Assembly (NCBI GenBank): GCA_021613375.1
Contig: CM038705.1
Coordinates: forward strand, 9,385,095-9,449,094
Length of the DNA stretch: 64,000 bases
Reading direction: 5' to 3'
Source: Megaleporinus macrocephalus
Taxonomy: Eukaryota > Chordata > Actinopteri > Characiformes > Anostomidae
In this document: piece after piece, positions 35,601 to 47,600 of the stretch
Numbering within the stretch: the stretch's first letter is position 1
Layout: each line of letters starts with the position of its first letter
The notes under the pieces: generated by a model
Databases searched by the model: none
Seen by the model: only the letters and a program-made list of their open reading frames with translations
Told to the model about the DNA's origin: nothing
Position numbers and translations under genes: made by a program

Positions 35601-38600
35601 GTGCGAATTTTGTCACGAGAAGGTGGGGGCAGAGGAGTGGTTTATATAGAGCGTAAAATGATGGAAGGGAGGAGTTTGGGCGTGGTCCTTCTCCCAAACT
35701 TAAGTTATTTCATAACTTAATTTCCCGTCACCGGTTCCCTGTGTATTTATACCCTGTGTTTGTAGTCTTTCTTGGTTGGTCATTGTCTTGGTATGTGTGG
35801 TGAATACTCAGTCTATGTGCCCCGTCTGTTTGTCCTTTGTTTGTTTTTGGTTAATTAAAAGTACTGTTTATTTAAATGCTTGCGCTTGTGTCCGATCCTG
35901 CTGAATCCTGACAGCAACAAAACATAATTATTGTCCAATCGCAGTCCTGAGGCTGTACAGATCCCCTTTTTTTTAGTTATTTTGTTCTGCGTAACAGCCA
36001 GATAAATGTCAAAGAAAGCATGACTAGCAGATTTGGTGAGGGGCTCCTGAAGACACAAAAAGAACATTGTCTAAAACCACAAACAAGAATCTGATTGAAT
36101 CCATGACTGTGAGGTCATCTCTAAACCTTTTTTCTTAAGCAAATGTGTCTGCTCTTGATGTCTAGTGAGGTCCACATCTTAAAGACAACACAGTAATGGT
36201 TTGACCAAGTTGCATTCTTAACAGTGGCTGATATGTTGAGACCCATAGAGATCGATAAAGATACGAACGCACTGCAAAACCGCCCACAACACAACGGAAG
36301 GACACTTAAAGGACGTGGGACCACATACGGCAATGTAAACAGAACCATGTGGTAGCGTCTAATAGTGATGGGCAAATGATACTAATAGCTTGTGTCGAGA
36401 AATCCAGAAAGTCGTTTATGAATCCTGTATCAAGGCTTGCTTCGTTAAGGGTGAGTGACGTCACTGATGACGTCTGAAGCCTCGCTGGTTCAGGGCGTGG
36501 TTCAAGTATTGGCCTGATTTATTGTTTCTTAATAAAATTAAAGTCACCATCACCCCACAATCACTGTCCCATCTCTTAAAACCACTGCAACAGTTTTAAC
36601 ATCAATATCTCACGTACTATAGTATTTATTTGCTGACTGAAATCATACTGGCAGTTTTTTTTTAATTAACAGACCCCCACAATCAAACACAGATCAGATG
36701 AAAAGTTTTGGCCAGTTTTGAACCATCTGGAGGGAAAGCTTCAACGCTTCAAGAGGCTTGATCTGGCCATCACTAGCGTCTAATGAGAAGTAAATTTGGA
36801 TAGTTAGCAAACATAGCCAAACTTACTTCTCATTAGACGGGACCGCGGCTCTGTGTGGTTCTGTTTACATTGCGTTGCCGTATATAGTCCCACGTCCTTT
36901 AAGTGTCCTCCAGAAACACTTGCGTTGTGTTGTGGACGGTTTTGCAGCGCATTTGTTAAATGTCGTTTTGTTGAAAGTGTTTTCTGTTTGCAGTGCGTTT
37001 GTCAATTTGCAGCACATTGGGTCTTCTCGGCCACCATACATATTTAAGTTAAATAAATATATATTATTTTTCACAGGCTGTTTGATATATTTGAACTTTT
37101 ATGCACTATTTCTTTTCCCACCAACACTGCAGCTACTGTCAAATCACCATCTGCTTTTTTTGTTTTGTTTTATTTTCCAGATGCTTCCCACATTCCGTTT
37201 CCTGTTGGATTGTGGGACTATAGTGTCCGTCATTACCATAATCCAAAATCGACTTGTTCTGAGTTTGCATTGTGGATATTTGAGTAGACTTAACACTTGT
37301 AACACTGTACTACATACTCGAAAACCAGTTAGTATTAGTATTAAGTGTGAGATTGGGACACTGACATTAATAAAGTACCAGTACTTATAAAATGTGGTAT
37401 TGTACTAGTTTTAAAGGCAGGGTGTCCAGTATCAGTATAGTGTGCAACACTACATGGCCCAATTCAGGTGAAGGGTGGTGACAACTTTGTGGGGCAAGTA
37501 AAGCCTGTAGTGGACACTGTGGTAAAGTATGCAGAGATAGTACCACCACCAGTCAACAAACATAATGTTTGCCCCTTAAAACTGTTTTCCAGCTAAAATC
37601 TAACTGAGCTGGTGATGTTAGCTACGCTGCCAGACCGTTAGTGTTTTACTTGTCTGTTTCTCCTAAAGATTTTAGCTTGACTGCCTCTTGCGTGAAAAAG
37701 TGAAGATCTGGATAATGAGGTATGGATTTTGTGGAGGCTTATAAGTACTACAGAAATAGTGTCATTAACTTGCTAACTAGTCAACAAGACTAGCAGGGAT
37801 TGCTAAATATCTACCTTTAGTGTAAAGGGAGGCGTCATTCCCCAAAATCCTGAGCACAAAAATGAAAAACAGTCAAGCTCCATAATTCAGTACTGCATAG
37901 TTCACAGTCTGCACATGTTTCAGCATTTAATTTCTAACATGAATAACGTGTTGAGAAACAAATGTCTAAATTTAGATTAATATCTAGACAACATTAATAT
38001 CTAGACAACTTATTTTCCTCCACGCAGCAACTCTGAATCAAAGCAAAGTCTGAATCATATAGAACATAATTGTCCTGGGAGGAAGAACTGAGTGAGGCAA
38101 TTCAAGTTTTTCTTTTTTTTAATAACTGTGTTTTAATGAGTTCTTTGATGAAAAACAGGAATATGACTGTAAAAAGATTTTCCGAGATCTGTATTTTGTT
38201 TTGTGAATTAATAAATTGTCACACGTTTTGCAGTTGAGGAATAAATGACGTCTTCAAAGAGGAAAATACGAACATTTGTTTAAATGTATTTATCAGCTTT
38301 GCTGCAAACTTTATTTTTTATTATTAGATGGTCTGCATCTGGACCACCATAAGCCCTGCTCTAGAGTCACTGAACGATTCCACAAGAAGACAAGTTTTTT
38401 AAACTGCAGTCGTTTACGGATTTTACAGGTGCTGGTCAGCTGTTGGGAAACAAGGTGGGCGGCAGGAGCTCTCTGTTGGAGGGCTGTGTGACAACGTCTG
38501 CGATGTGGAGCATGAGTTTCTTCACGCTCTGGGCTTCTACCATGAAGAGAATCGATATGATCGAAAAAACTACGTGACCTTCGATTATACCAACATCCTT

Positions 38601-41600
38601 CCAGGTCATTGCTATGTTTCTAAAAGCGTTTAGTCTTTTTGTTCATTAAGCAACAAATGTCTGTTTTTTATAGCAAAGAGCACAAAATTATCAGAACAAA
38701 GCTGTGCTACATTTATTAAACATGCTGTTTGTGCGCTCACTGCTTTCAGGAAAACTGAGAGAATTTGATAAGAAGGCTGAGAATGAAAGCACGACACAGG
38801 GAACTCCATATGATTACTTGTCTGTGATGCACTCCAACCAGTTTTCTTTCAGCAGTAATTTAAAACAAACAATCATCACCAAAGACCGTCAGTTCCAGAA
38901 TGTGATTGGTCAACGCTACGATCTGAGTCCTACAGATACGTTGGAGCTCAACATGCTCTATAAATGCAGTATGTATATTTTTTTACTTTCGTTTGGTCCA
39001 TTGTTGTTTGCAGTGGGAGTAACTGATACACTTTGAATGACTGCCAAGAAAAAAAAACAGTAACTACAGACTGAAACGTGTGTTATTGGTATACAGCAGT
39101 GTTGGGGTTATAACTTGTAGAGATAATCTATTACAGGTTAATTTGATGCTTGTTTGGGGTTTTGGGGGAAATCGACGTATTACTATTGTAAAAACTGTAT
39201 TTTCTAAATATTATGATTTCTTTCTTCTAATTTGGTGACTCCCCCCCTATGTTCAAGCAGTTGCATTAAGTATTACACTTTGATGTGCACACACACAAGA
39301 ATAAACAGCCTGAGTGTCTAAACCTGCTTCATTTGACACTCCACATCCACTACTTCTTGTTGTCCAATCAGAGGCCAAAACAAATAAACACCACAAAAAC
39401 ACACACCCTCATCTTTAAGATTTTCTATCACCATTTTCTCTTTTTCTTTTTTCTGCCCCCAATGTATACATTCTTTCTTAAAACATGATTATCAATTTGC
39501 TGTTAATTTCCATCACATGTAGGCCACGTAATGATACAGTAATGGCCTAGAAGGTGTTAGGGAAAGATTACGAATGGCTGCTTATTTGTGTTATTAGGTA
39601 GAATTATCATTTAGCAGTACAGTTTTTTGTTAAGGTGAGGAAGTTTGTAATAACGCACCATGAAGGAGATTGAATGAAATAAAACTTTAAATGTGTGAAT
39701 GTAATGATGAGTTATGCAAGTGATTACAATACTGGAGTGAAAGGAGATAAGTTAATTGGGAAAAACTATAGAATTAAAATAAGGCTGCCCCTAGCCTGTA
39801 TACAACATGAGATATGGTCAGGTATGGAATCATACAGGTTCCGTTTGGCATCCTGCAGCACATATGCCCGCATTGTAGCTGGGCCTGTTGATCCTGCACA
39901 TTTGTAGGTTGCAGAAGCTGGTGCCCCAGAGGTCCTACCATGAAAGGCAACTTGTGGCTGCAGGATGTCCTGCACATATTGCTGAGCTGTAAGTGGCACT
40001 TGAATCGCTACTAGGGGTGGCCAAGTGCCGCAGTGATGGCTCCCCTAATCATCACACCCGCAGTTGTTTCAGTGATGCTCCACAGCATAGGCATGATTGA
40101 AGCACTCACCACGAGGTCTTCATACTCAAATCCAACCAGCAAAATGTCTTAGAGTGCATCGTACATACATGTCTGTCAGCAAGCGATCTTTTTTTAAGTG
40201 CAGCAGGGGAAGCAATTTAATATTTCTATCTGGGTGCGTTATTTTTTGTTGTTAGTAAGTGTATATTGAATGACAGCAAGAGAGGATGATGTTGTCAGTA
40301 CATGATCACATGTAGACAGGTGACACAGGGGACAATGGCAAAAACAATGTTGCAAATGTTTCTGCTGAAGACACACAGAGACCATGCACATTTCACACAG
40401 AAGGGACCCTGATTATAACCAGTCTGAAGTTCTTTTATTTTGGACATACTCTGAGAAGAACCAATGTATTGGAAAAGGCCATTAGGCTTGAAAGAGTTGA
40501 AGAAGAAAGAGGAGGAGAAGAACCAGCTACAAGATGGACAGACCGACGATTCAAACAGAAGACAGGATATTCAAGAGAAACATTATCTATATGGTTGAAG
40601 AAGAAAAAGCTTGAAGACATAATAATAATAATAACACTAATAATAAAAAATAAAAAAATAATAATAATATGTAGAACTGGCACTGATGGACCTTTTCTTC
40701 GGTTTTATATTACTGTAATTCAATTTTCCAAACAACTGCCTGCTGAGTCTGTGGCACTTCACAAGCTGCCACTGTGCTGCTAATATCCACAATCAGAACC
40801 ATTACATATATTACATATATGAACCTGTTTGTACGAACAACATTTGCATCATTTAATTGATTTTTAGAGATCAGACCCCCAACACTGCTATTGTCACACC
40901 CTACTCGCCCTACCATGTCTAAGTCCTTGTTTACGTCCTATCATGTCCGCGTGGTGTTTGTTTTGATCATGTGCTCCTTGTGTCCGCCCTAGCCCCACCT
41001 GTGACACCTGTTTCTCGTTCGTCTTCAGTCCTGTCACCCGGTCCCTCTCTTTACCTTGTGTCATACCCTGTGTTTGCAGTCTTTGTGCGACGTTTTCTAT
41101 GGATTTCATTTCTTGAGTGCTGTTAGTTCCTGTGTTTTTGTTGCGTTTTTGTCTGCTTTGTTAACACCATGGACTTTATTAAACCCATGCACCCTCATCT
41201 GCATTTATATCCGCCTCCTCCATCTCCCCCACCGTTACAGCTGTACAGTGATTTTTAGAGATCAGACCCCCAACACTGCTATACAGTGATTTTTAGGGAT
41301 CAGAACCCCAAGCCTGCTGTACAGTGATTTTTAGAGATCAGACCCCCAACACTGCTGTACAGGGATTTTAGAGATCAGACCCCCAACACTGCTATACAGT
41401 GATTTTTAGGAATCAGATCCCCAACACGGCTGTACAGAGATTTTTAGACATCAGACCCCCAACACTGCTATACAGTGATTTTTAGAGATCACAGTGTTGA
41501 TCTGATATAAATTATAGGGCTTTAGTTGTTGTTGCTATATTTGTTTGATTAAAAGTATCATTTTTCTGATTCATAACAGAGGAATCCATCTCCTTTCTGG

Positions 41601-44600
41601 ACCACTGCAGCTTTGATAATGATAGCATGTGTCAGATGAATACCTCTTCTACTGATATTGGATGGAAGATGGTCAACAATGTCTCTGGGGGTCCATTTAG
41701 TGACCACTCCAGCCTGCCGTCCAAAGGTGAGGTTTCTTGTTACATCTATTGTGATCCAAACACTGAAAACGCAAAATGTAAACAGCCTCATTTACACTAA
41801 CTTGCACTTACTTTTCTTTTCAGTTATTTCCATTCTGTCTGTGAACATCACTTCATCAGGTACGTGTATGAGAACACTTTTCCATGGCCTCAGCCTGCTC
41901 TGTTTACTTAAAGCCAGACAACCAGCTTTTTTGAGTAGCCAGCCACATTTATTCCCCTGCTTCACCAAGCTCTACTTTTCGTGTGAGGTCTGTTGTCTCT
42001 GTCTCTGCTGGTACTGCTTTGTCCGGATCTTCTTGACATGGCCGTTCCCGTTTGCCTCACTCTGCCCTGAAGGGACCCTCTTATGTCCCTGTACCTCTCC
42101 TCCATCAGAGGGACACAACCTCGATGACATCACGTTGGATCCGTGGGGTCCCCTGTGATGGCCTCATGCCCAGATCTGACTTCTCACTTTGCCTTGGGAC
42201 GGTGGACTGTGCCATTGCCTTGATCAAGCTTGCAGAAACTTCTTTTCCTCCACCATGTTTTTCGGCATATCCCTGGGGTTTACTGGAATCGCGGAGGATG
42301 TGTTCCCTGTTCTGAGTCTGTTTCCTTTTAAGGTTTCGCCCTGTTTCTTCCTTACCACTGTCTCTCTGGCTTGCTCACTGGGGGCTTGTCCCAGATTTCA
42401 TGCTTTGTGACAACAATTGTTGTAAAATGTGCTGTATCCCTTGATTTGACACTTACCTGCTTAGACCAGACTTCTTCCTTTCTGATTTAAATACTCCTAA
42501 CATGCAATTTCAAACTGAGGCTTTCCCAGAACACTTGACAAACTGACCTGCTTTTCATCACAGAATATGGATCCATTATATCACGCCTCTGGTTTCACAC
42601 TCACCTCCACCTCCTCCTCTCTCAGTGGTTATCCTCCTGAGCTTTTCTTAGAAAATTAATTCCGAATTGGTGAAGCTTCTATGGCCTCCAGTCAGAGACT
42701 AACCAACCACAATCCAACTTCTTTGACAAAGGTCCGCCCAGGCATAACATGGCTACATTCATGCTACATTCATTCTCCAATCAGTCACCTCAGGCTGGCA
42801 CATGAGAGACTTGCATCTTTCTAAACTGGAACTTTTGGGGTCTGGCTTCCGATTTGGATTTAATACCACACCACAGTGTTTACTAAACCATTACCCTATT
42901 GCACATTATGTGCACTAATTAACTGTAAATGAAACTACCTGACCTGTATACATTGATTACTTATTCTGTTGGTTGTGTGAAAACGTGTCCCCCCACCTGC
43001 ATCTACTATGCTGCATATTTAAGATTTTTCTTATTATTTCTGGACCTCCGATTCAGTACCTTAGATTTTAAAGAAACATTGACCATTGAGTGTTTTTATA
43101 TCAACAATAGGTAAACACAGAACTAGGAAATACATAGTATGTTCTTTGCCTTGGGACAGTGGACTGTGCCATTGCCTTGCCTTGACCTGACCTGTTTCGT
43201 GCACTTTTGGGACATGATAACCAAACGCAGATGCTGGAGTCGGCTAGCCAGTTTCCCGTTCACTTGCTACCCACATACCTGATTCAACTAATCTGATCAT
43301 TAACACCAACTTACTAAGTTATTACAAGCATTTTACAACAGAACACGCTTTATAATGTACAGGGCAGTGTGCTTTCAGGACTAGGACTAAGAAAGGCTAA
43401 GCTAGCTAACGGTGGTGCTGGAGGGTGTGGTGATTTTCTCTAAACACAAACGCTAAACTCTCTTTCTCCCTGCTGACCTCGATAACTTAGTTCCATCATG
43501 AGTAATTACTTTCACAGGCTGGTATGGTCTTCCCAGGTTTAGATCAAATTTGTGCAAGTGTGCATTTGATTGGATGGCTACCCGGTTTGTCCCACCTCTC
43601 CATATACCCCTAAGTAGTTATAATTGGATGTTTTTCCTGCCAAACATTTTCGTCTCATTTTTATTTGTTGACGAAAGTGTCAATTAATTTTGTGATAGTT
43701 TTTATACTTTTATGTAGTTATTTAGTTATATAGTTTATCAACAAAATAGTTTGCCAACGAAATTAACACTGGTTGTTGCTAGTGCTGTATTCTATGCTGT
43801 TGCGTGCTGAAGAAACAGCATTAACAAATGTGTAATTAAAAACTGGACATTCTGGAATTCTGGAAAAACAAGAGAATCAGGTTCAGGGGTAGACTGATAC
43901 AGCTGCACTATGTGAGATCTTTTCTCCCCCCACTGCAATAACACCCTTTATCGCAGAGCCAGTACAGACTGATCTCTTGCTGTCTGAAGAGTGTTGAGTT
44001 ACACCACACTGCTACATGTCCAGTTTTTCTGTGTTGTTATTTATATCGTATTTTTATCGGACTACAACTTCAATACTACTTATGCTGCTCTTTATAATGT
44101 TTTGTACATGCTCAGTTATGTATAATTTTCTTGTAATGGCTTATTGTTTATTTCTTCACATGTTATATCTGTATCCATATATATATTAGAGCAATACGTA
44201 ATGTGTCACTGCATTTGGAAAGCACATACTTGTAACAGGGCAGCTTATCCCTAGCGGGGTTTGAACCGCTTACCTCTGGCTCGGTAGGCAAGAACGCTAC
44301 AGAGTATAGCACCCAGAGACCCAGGGGCTGGACCCAAGTGCAGATTAAGGTTGTGAGTGAGAGGAAGATAAATGGGTGAAAAAACGAGGAAGTTGTGGTT
44401 TTGACTTGAGGGAGGGGTGCTTAAAAGTGCACGAAAGTGCCCAAGGCGGGGCTTGAACCGCCGATCTCCTGTGCAGAGAAAACTCTAACCACTCTGCCAC
44501 AGGGCCAGGACACAGGAGTAGCAGGGAAGTAGGAAATAAAAGTGTTTTAACCTTTAACTGTATCGGCCTTATCGAGAGACATGTGCATGTGGCAGCATGA

Positions 44601-47600
44601 ACTCAAGACTGAGCGCAGAGTATAATTAAACGCTCTCCTTAAGAAAGGCAGCAGCCAGCAGACAAGAATCAAGCCTAGCAGGGGCTCTGGGCATTATAAA
44701 ACTTTACATATGTACATAGAACCTCCTCACTTCTATTATCTGTGGTTAATAGCGCTTCTGTAACCACCACTTTATTTATTCTGATTGATGTTTGGCTTCT
44801 CTTTTGCAATATGTAGAGTACTGTGATGCTGCAATTTTATTTGGGATAAAGTCTAATGTTATTTTATTAGATACTCCTTGTTTTCACACTCATTGTGCAT
44901 TTTGTCAGTTTTGTGTGTGTTGGGCTGGTGTGAGTAGATCAGTCACAGCACACCTGTTGGAGGTTTTAAACACTGTGTCCACTCTATTAGACACTCCTAC
45001 CTTGTTACTTTGCTGCTGTTGTCTGATTCACTTGTCCCAACACACCACCGCCACCATGTTGCTGATGTTGCAGCGATCTACCACTATCAAAATAATACCT
45101 GCTCTGTGGTGGTCATGATTATTGAAGGGCAGGGTAAAAGGTGTCCGAGATGTTAACAGAATATACAAATGAATTACAACCTGTGGCGGAACTACAGCAC
45201 CTATATGGTAAGTGCTGTCAATAAAAGTGTAAATAAAAGGAGGTGGTATTAATGAAGTTGCCAGTTAGTGCATGTAAATAAAGTTCAAAACATTTTTAAT
45301 AAATTATTTTTTAATTGTCTTCACATATATCTACTACTTCAACCTACAGTGGTTAAGCCCAACCCACTGCAGCTCAGGAGAAATACAAAAATTTAATAAA
45401 AGGCAGAGTAGGTGATTTTGTAGAAACTATTAAATGTAATGTAGTTTTTTAAAAATTCCATCAGAAGTGCAGGGTCTGATGAGTCATTTGGAAAGTGATA
45501 GAGATAGTATTTATAACAGTATCCACGTACCCCGACCATTTTTCCAGAAGCGCATTTTTGTGGGGTCAGACACTGATGTTGGACGAGAAGGCCTGGCTTG
45601 CAGTCTCCACTCCAATTCATCCCAAAGGTGTTCTATCAGGTTGAGGTCAGGACTCTGTGCGAAACAGTCAAGTTCTTCCACGCCAAACTCACTCATCCAT
45701 GTCTTTATGGGAGGGGTCGTTCCCAAACTGTTCCCACAAAGTTGGAAGCATGAAATTGTCCAAAATCACCTGGTGTGTTATAGCATTAAAAATTCCTTTT
45801 ACTAAAACTAAGAGGCAGAGTCCAACTCCTGAAAAACAACCCCACAACATAATCCCCCCTCCACCAAACTTTACACTTGCCACGATGCAGTCAGACAAAT
45901 ACCGCTCCCTTGGCAACCACCAAACCCAGACTCATCTATTACATTGCCAGACAGCAAAGTGTGATTCGTCACTCCAGAGAACACATCTCCACTGCTCTAG
46001 AGTCCAGTGACAGTGTGCTTTACACCACTGCATCTAAAGCTTTGCATCGCACTTGGCTTGGATGCAGCTGCTCAGCCATGAAGACCCATTTCATGAAGCT
46101 CTGTATGCACTGTTGAGCCTAGAAGTCTGTAGTGATTGACAGCATCTGCAACTCAACAGCAGGAAGGGTGATGGACTTTAGGAAACTCAGCCCTATCCTG
46201 TCACCAGTCACCATCAGTGGAGTGGAAATGGAGGTGGTTGGTACTTACAAGTACCTGGGAGTGCACTTGGACAGCAAACTGGACTGGAGTTCTAACACCT
46301 ATGCAGTGCTTAAGGGGTCTGTAGTGATTAACAGGATCCACTGACCCCGTGACACTTGTAAAGTAGCTGTCATTCCCAATCCATGAGGAGACGCTTCTCC
46401 ACTTTTTTAGGCTATCACTCCAGTCCAGCATCCTTATTTCGTTAGACTTCACCCTAGTGCCCTACTGGCTTTTTGAAATACTTTTAACAAAGTATAAATT
46501 AGCCTAACCAGAGTTTCTGTAGAAAACCCTATGGGGTTATGCTGGTGTATGTATTACTATATTCTATATATCTCTGCAATACAACCAGTTTGTTATATAT
46601 TTGATTGAGTCATGTATTGATGTGAACTTATAAAGTTTATAATGAGTTATTTGTGTTTGGTGAGCTCAACAATGCACAGTTCATTCTTAGCAGTAGATTT
46701 TGGCTATGACTGATTCATTCTTTTCTTTATTCTTCATGTTGGACTACTTCCCTGTCATCAGTATGTATTTAGTGATCTTGTTGAAAGGCAAAAGCATCAA
46801 ACTGTAAATATAAATGTCAAACCATTGGAATCAAGTAAACCATGTTAACTCAGAAGTACATGAACTAAGGTTGCCTGTGTGCTTTCCACAACATGTGGAA
46901 CTGTGAAATGCTGTCTGTGATGAGCTGCTAGTGAGCAATAAGCAGTAAAAGGAGAGGAGTAAAACACCCAGCTATTAAAACAATTAAAAGATGGCTTTGC
47001 TGAAATAAAAATAATCTGCTGCTTTTGTAAAATCTAAATCTAATAACTTTTCATTTCAATGTGGAAGGTAGAAATCACATTTAACACCTACTACTTCAGC
47101 TGATCTTCTGTACACTAACACTGCTTTAACTCTTGTGTGTACTGTTGTCTGCAGGACCGTCTTCCTTCATGCACTTCAGCACACAGACTGGACAGCAAGG
47201 AGACTCAGGCCGACTGCTGAGTAAGAAGATGACCCCCCGCAGAGACTGCCATGTCCAGTGCCTAGAGTTCTTCTACTATCACAGTGGGAATGAAACTGAC
47301 CAGCTCAACATCTGGATCAGGGAGTACCAGAATGACACGGACACCGTAGGAACCCTCAGACTCATGAACCAGATCACAGGTGACTTAGCTGACCATACAA
47401 ATCATTTTGATAACATTCCAACACAGTGTTTCATTTCTATAATCGTTTTCACTTGACTCGCAGAGACTGTACGTTACGTTACATTCAAGCACGGAGCAGC
47501 TGTGTTGCTCTGCAACCCCTGCTTCTCCCTCTCTTTCTCTCTCTCTCTCTCTCTCCTTTTTTCTCCCACCGTCCCCTTAGACACAGTTCCAATGAACAGG

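Larger units (their letters stand above)
31817..35722. mobile_element. Repeat family R, full arrangement A1-x-B1A2-long-B2
   Basis: A1 (31817-31922) is repeated as A2 (32109-32214); B1 (31987-32107) is repeated as B2 (35600-35722). A1-x-B1 is 292 bp; B1 abuts A2; 3.3 kb separate A2 from B2. This is the layout of split direct repeats, known from tyrosine-recombinase retroelements (DIRS/Ngaro/PAT); read on the minus strand the long interval comes first, as in Ngaro. No RT or recombinase motif was found in the interval, so the copy would be non-autonomous. No clear target-site duplication. Confidence 0.6.
31679..35913 (+). mobile_element. Solo-LTR-like element (TGTCA...TGACA) split by a family R insertion
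   Basis: The two outer parts (31679-31815 and 35724-35913) together resemble the uninterrupted copy at 40892-41239 ('gtttacgt', 'gtgctcct', 'taccctgtgtttg...agtcttt'). The ends are TG/CA, and a perfect 5-bp target duplication GCAAC flanks it (31674-31678, 35914-35918). No internal coding region of its own; probably a solo LTR. Confidence 0.72.

Noticed and set aside
34910..35697. Overlapping 248- and 259-codon frames on opposite strands
   Set aside because: GC-rich low-complexity sequence inside repeat family R, no recognisable domain, and the frames run into the repeat's B end. Could be a family R gene, but nothing supports it.
36875..37390. 171-codon + frame
   Set aside because: Crosses the palindrome arm and AT-rich intron; composition and content show no protein family.
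41658..42158. 166-codon + frame
   Set aside because: Starts in exon 8 of gene 2 in a different frame and runs through introns; no domain.
44443..44505. Functional tRNA-Cys gene
   Set aside because: Acceptor stem and T arm do not pair in standard form; a second tRNA-like module nearby suggests repeats.
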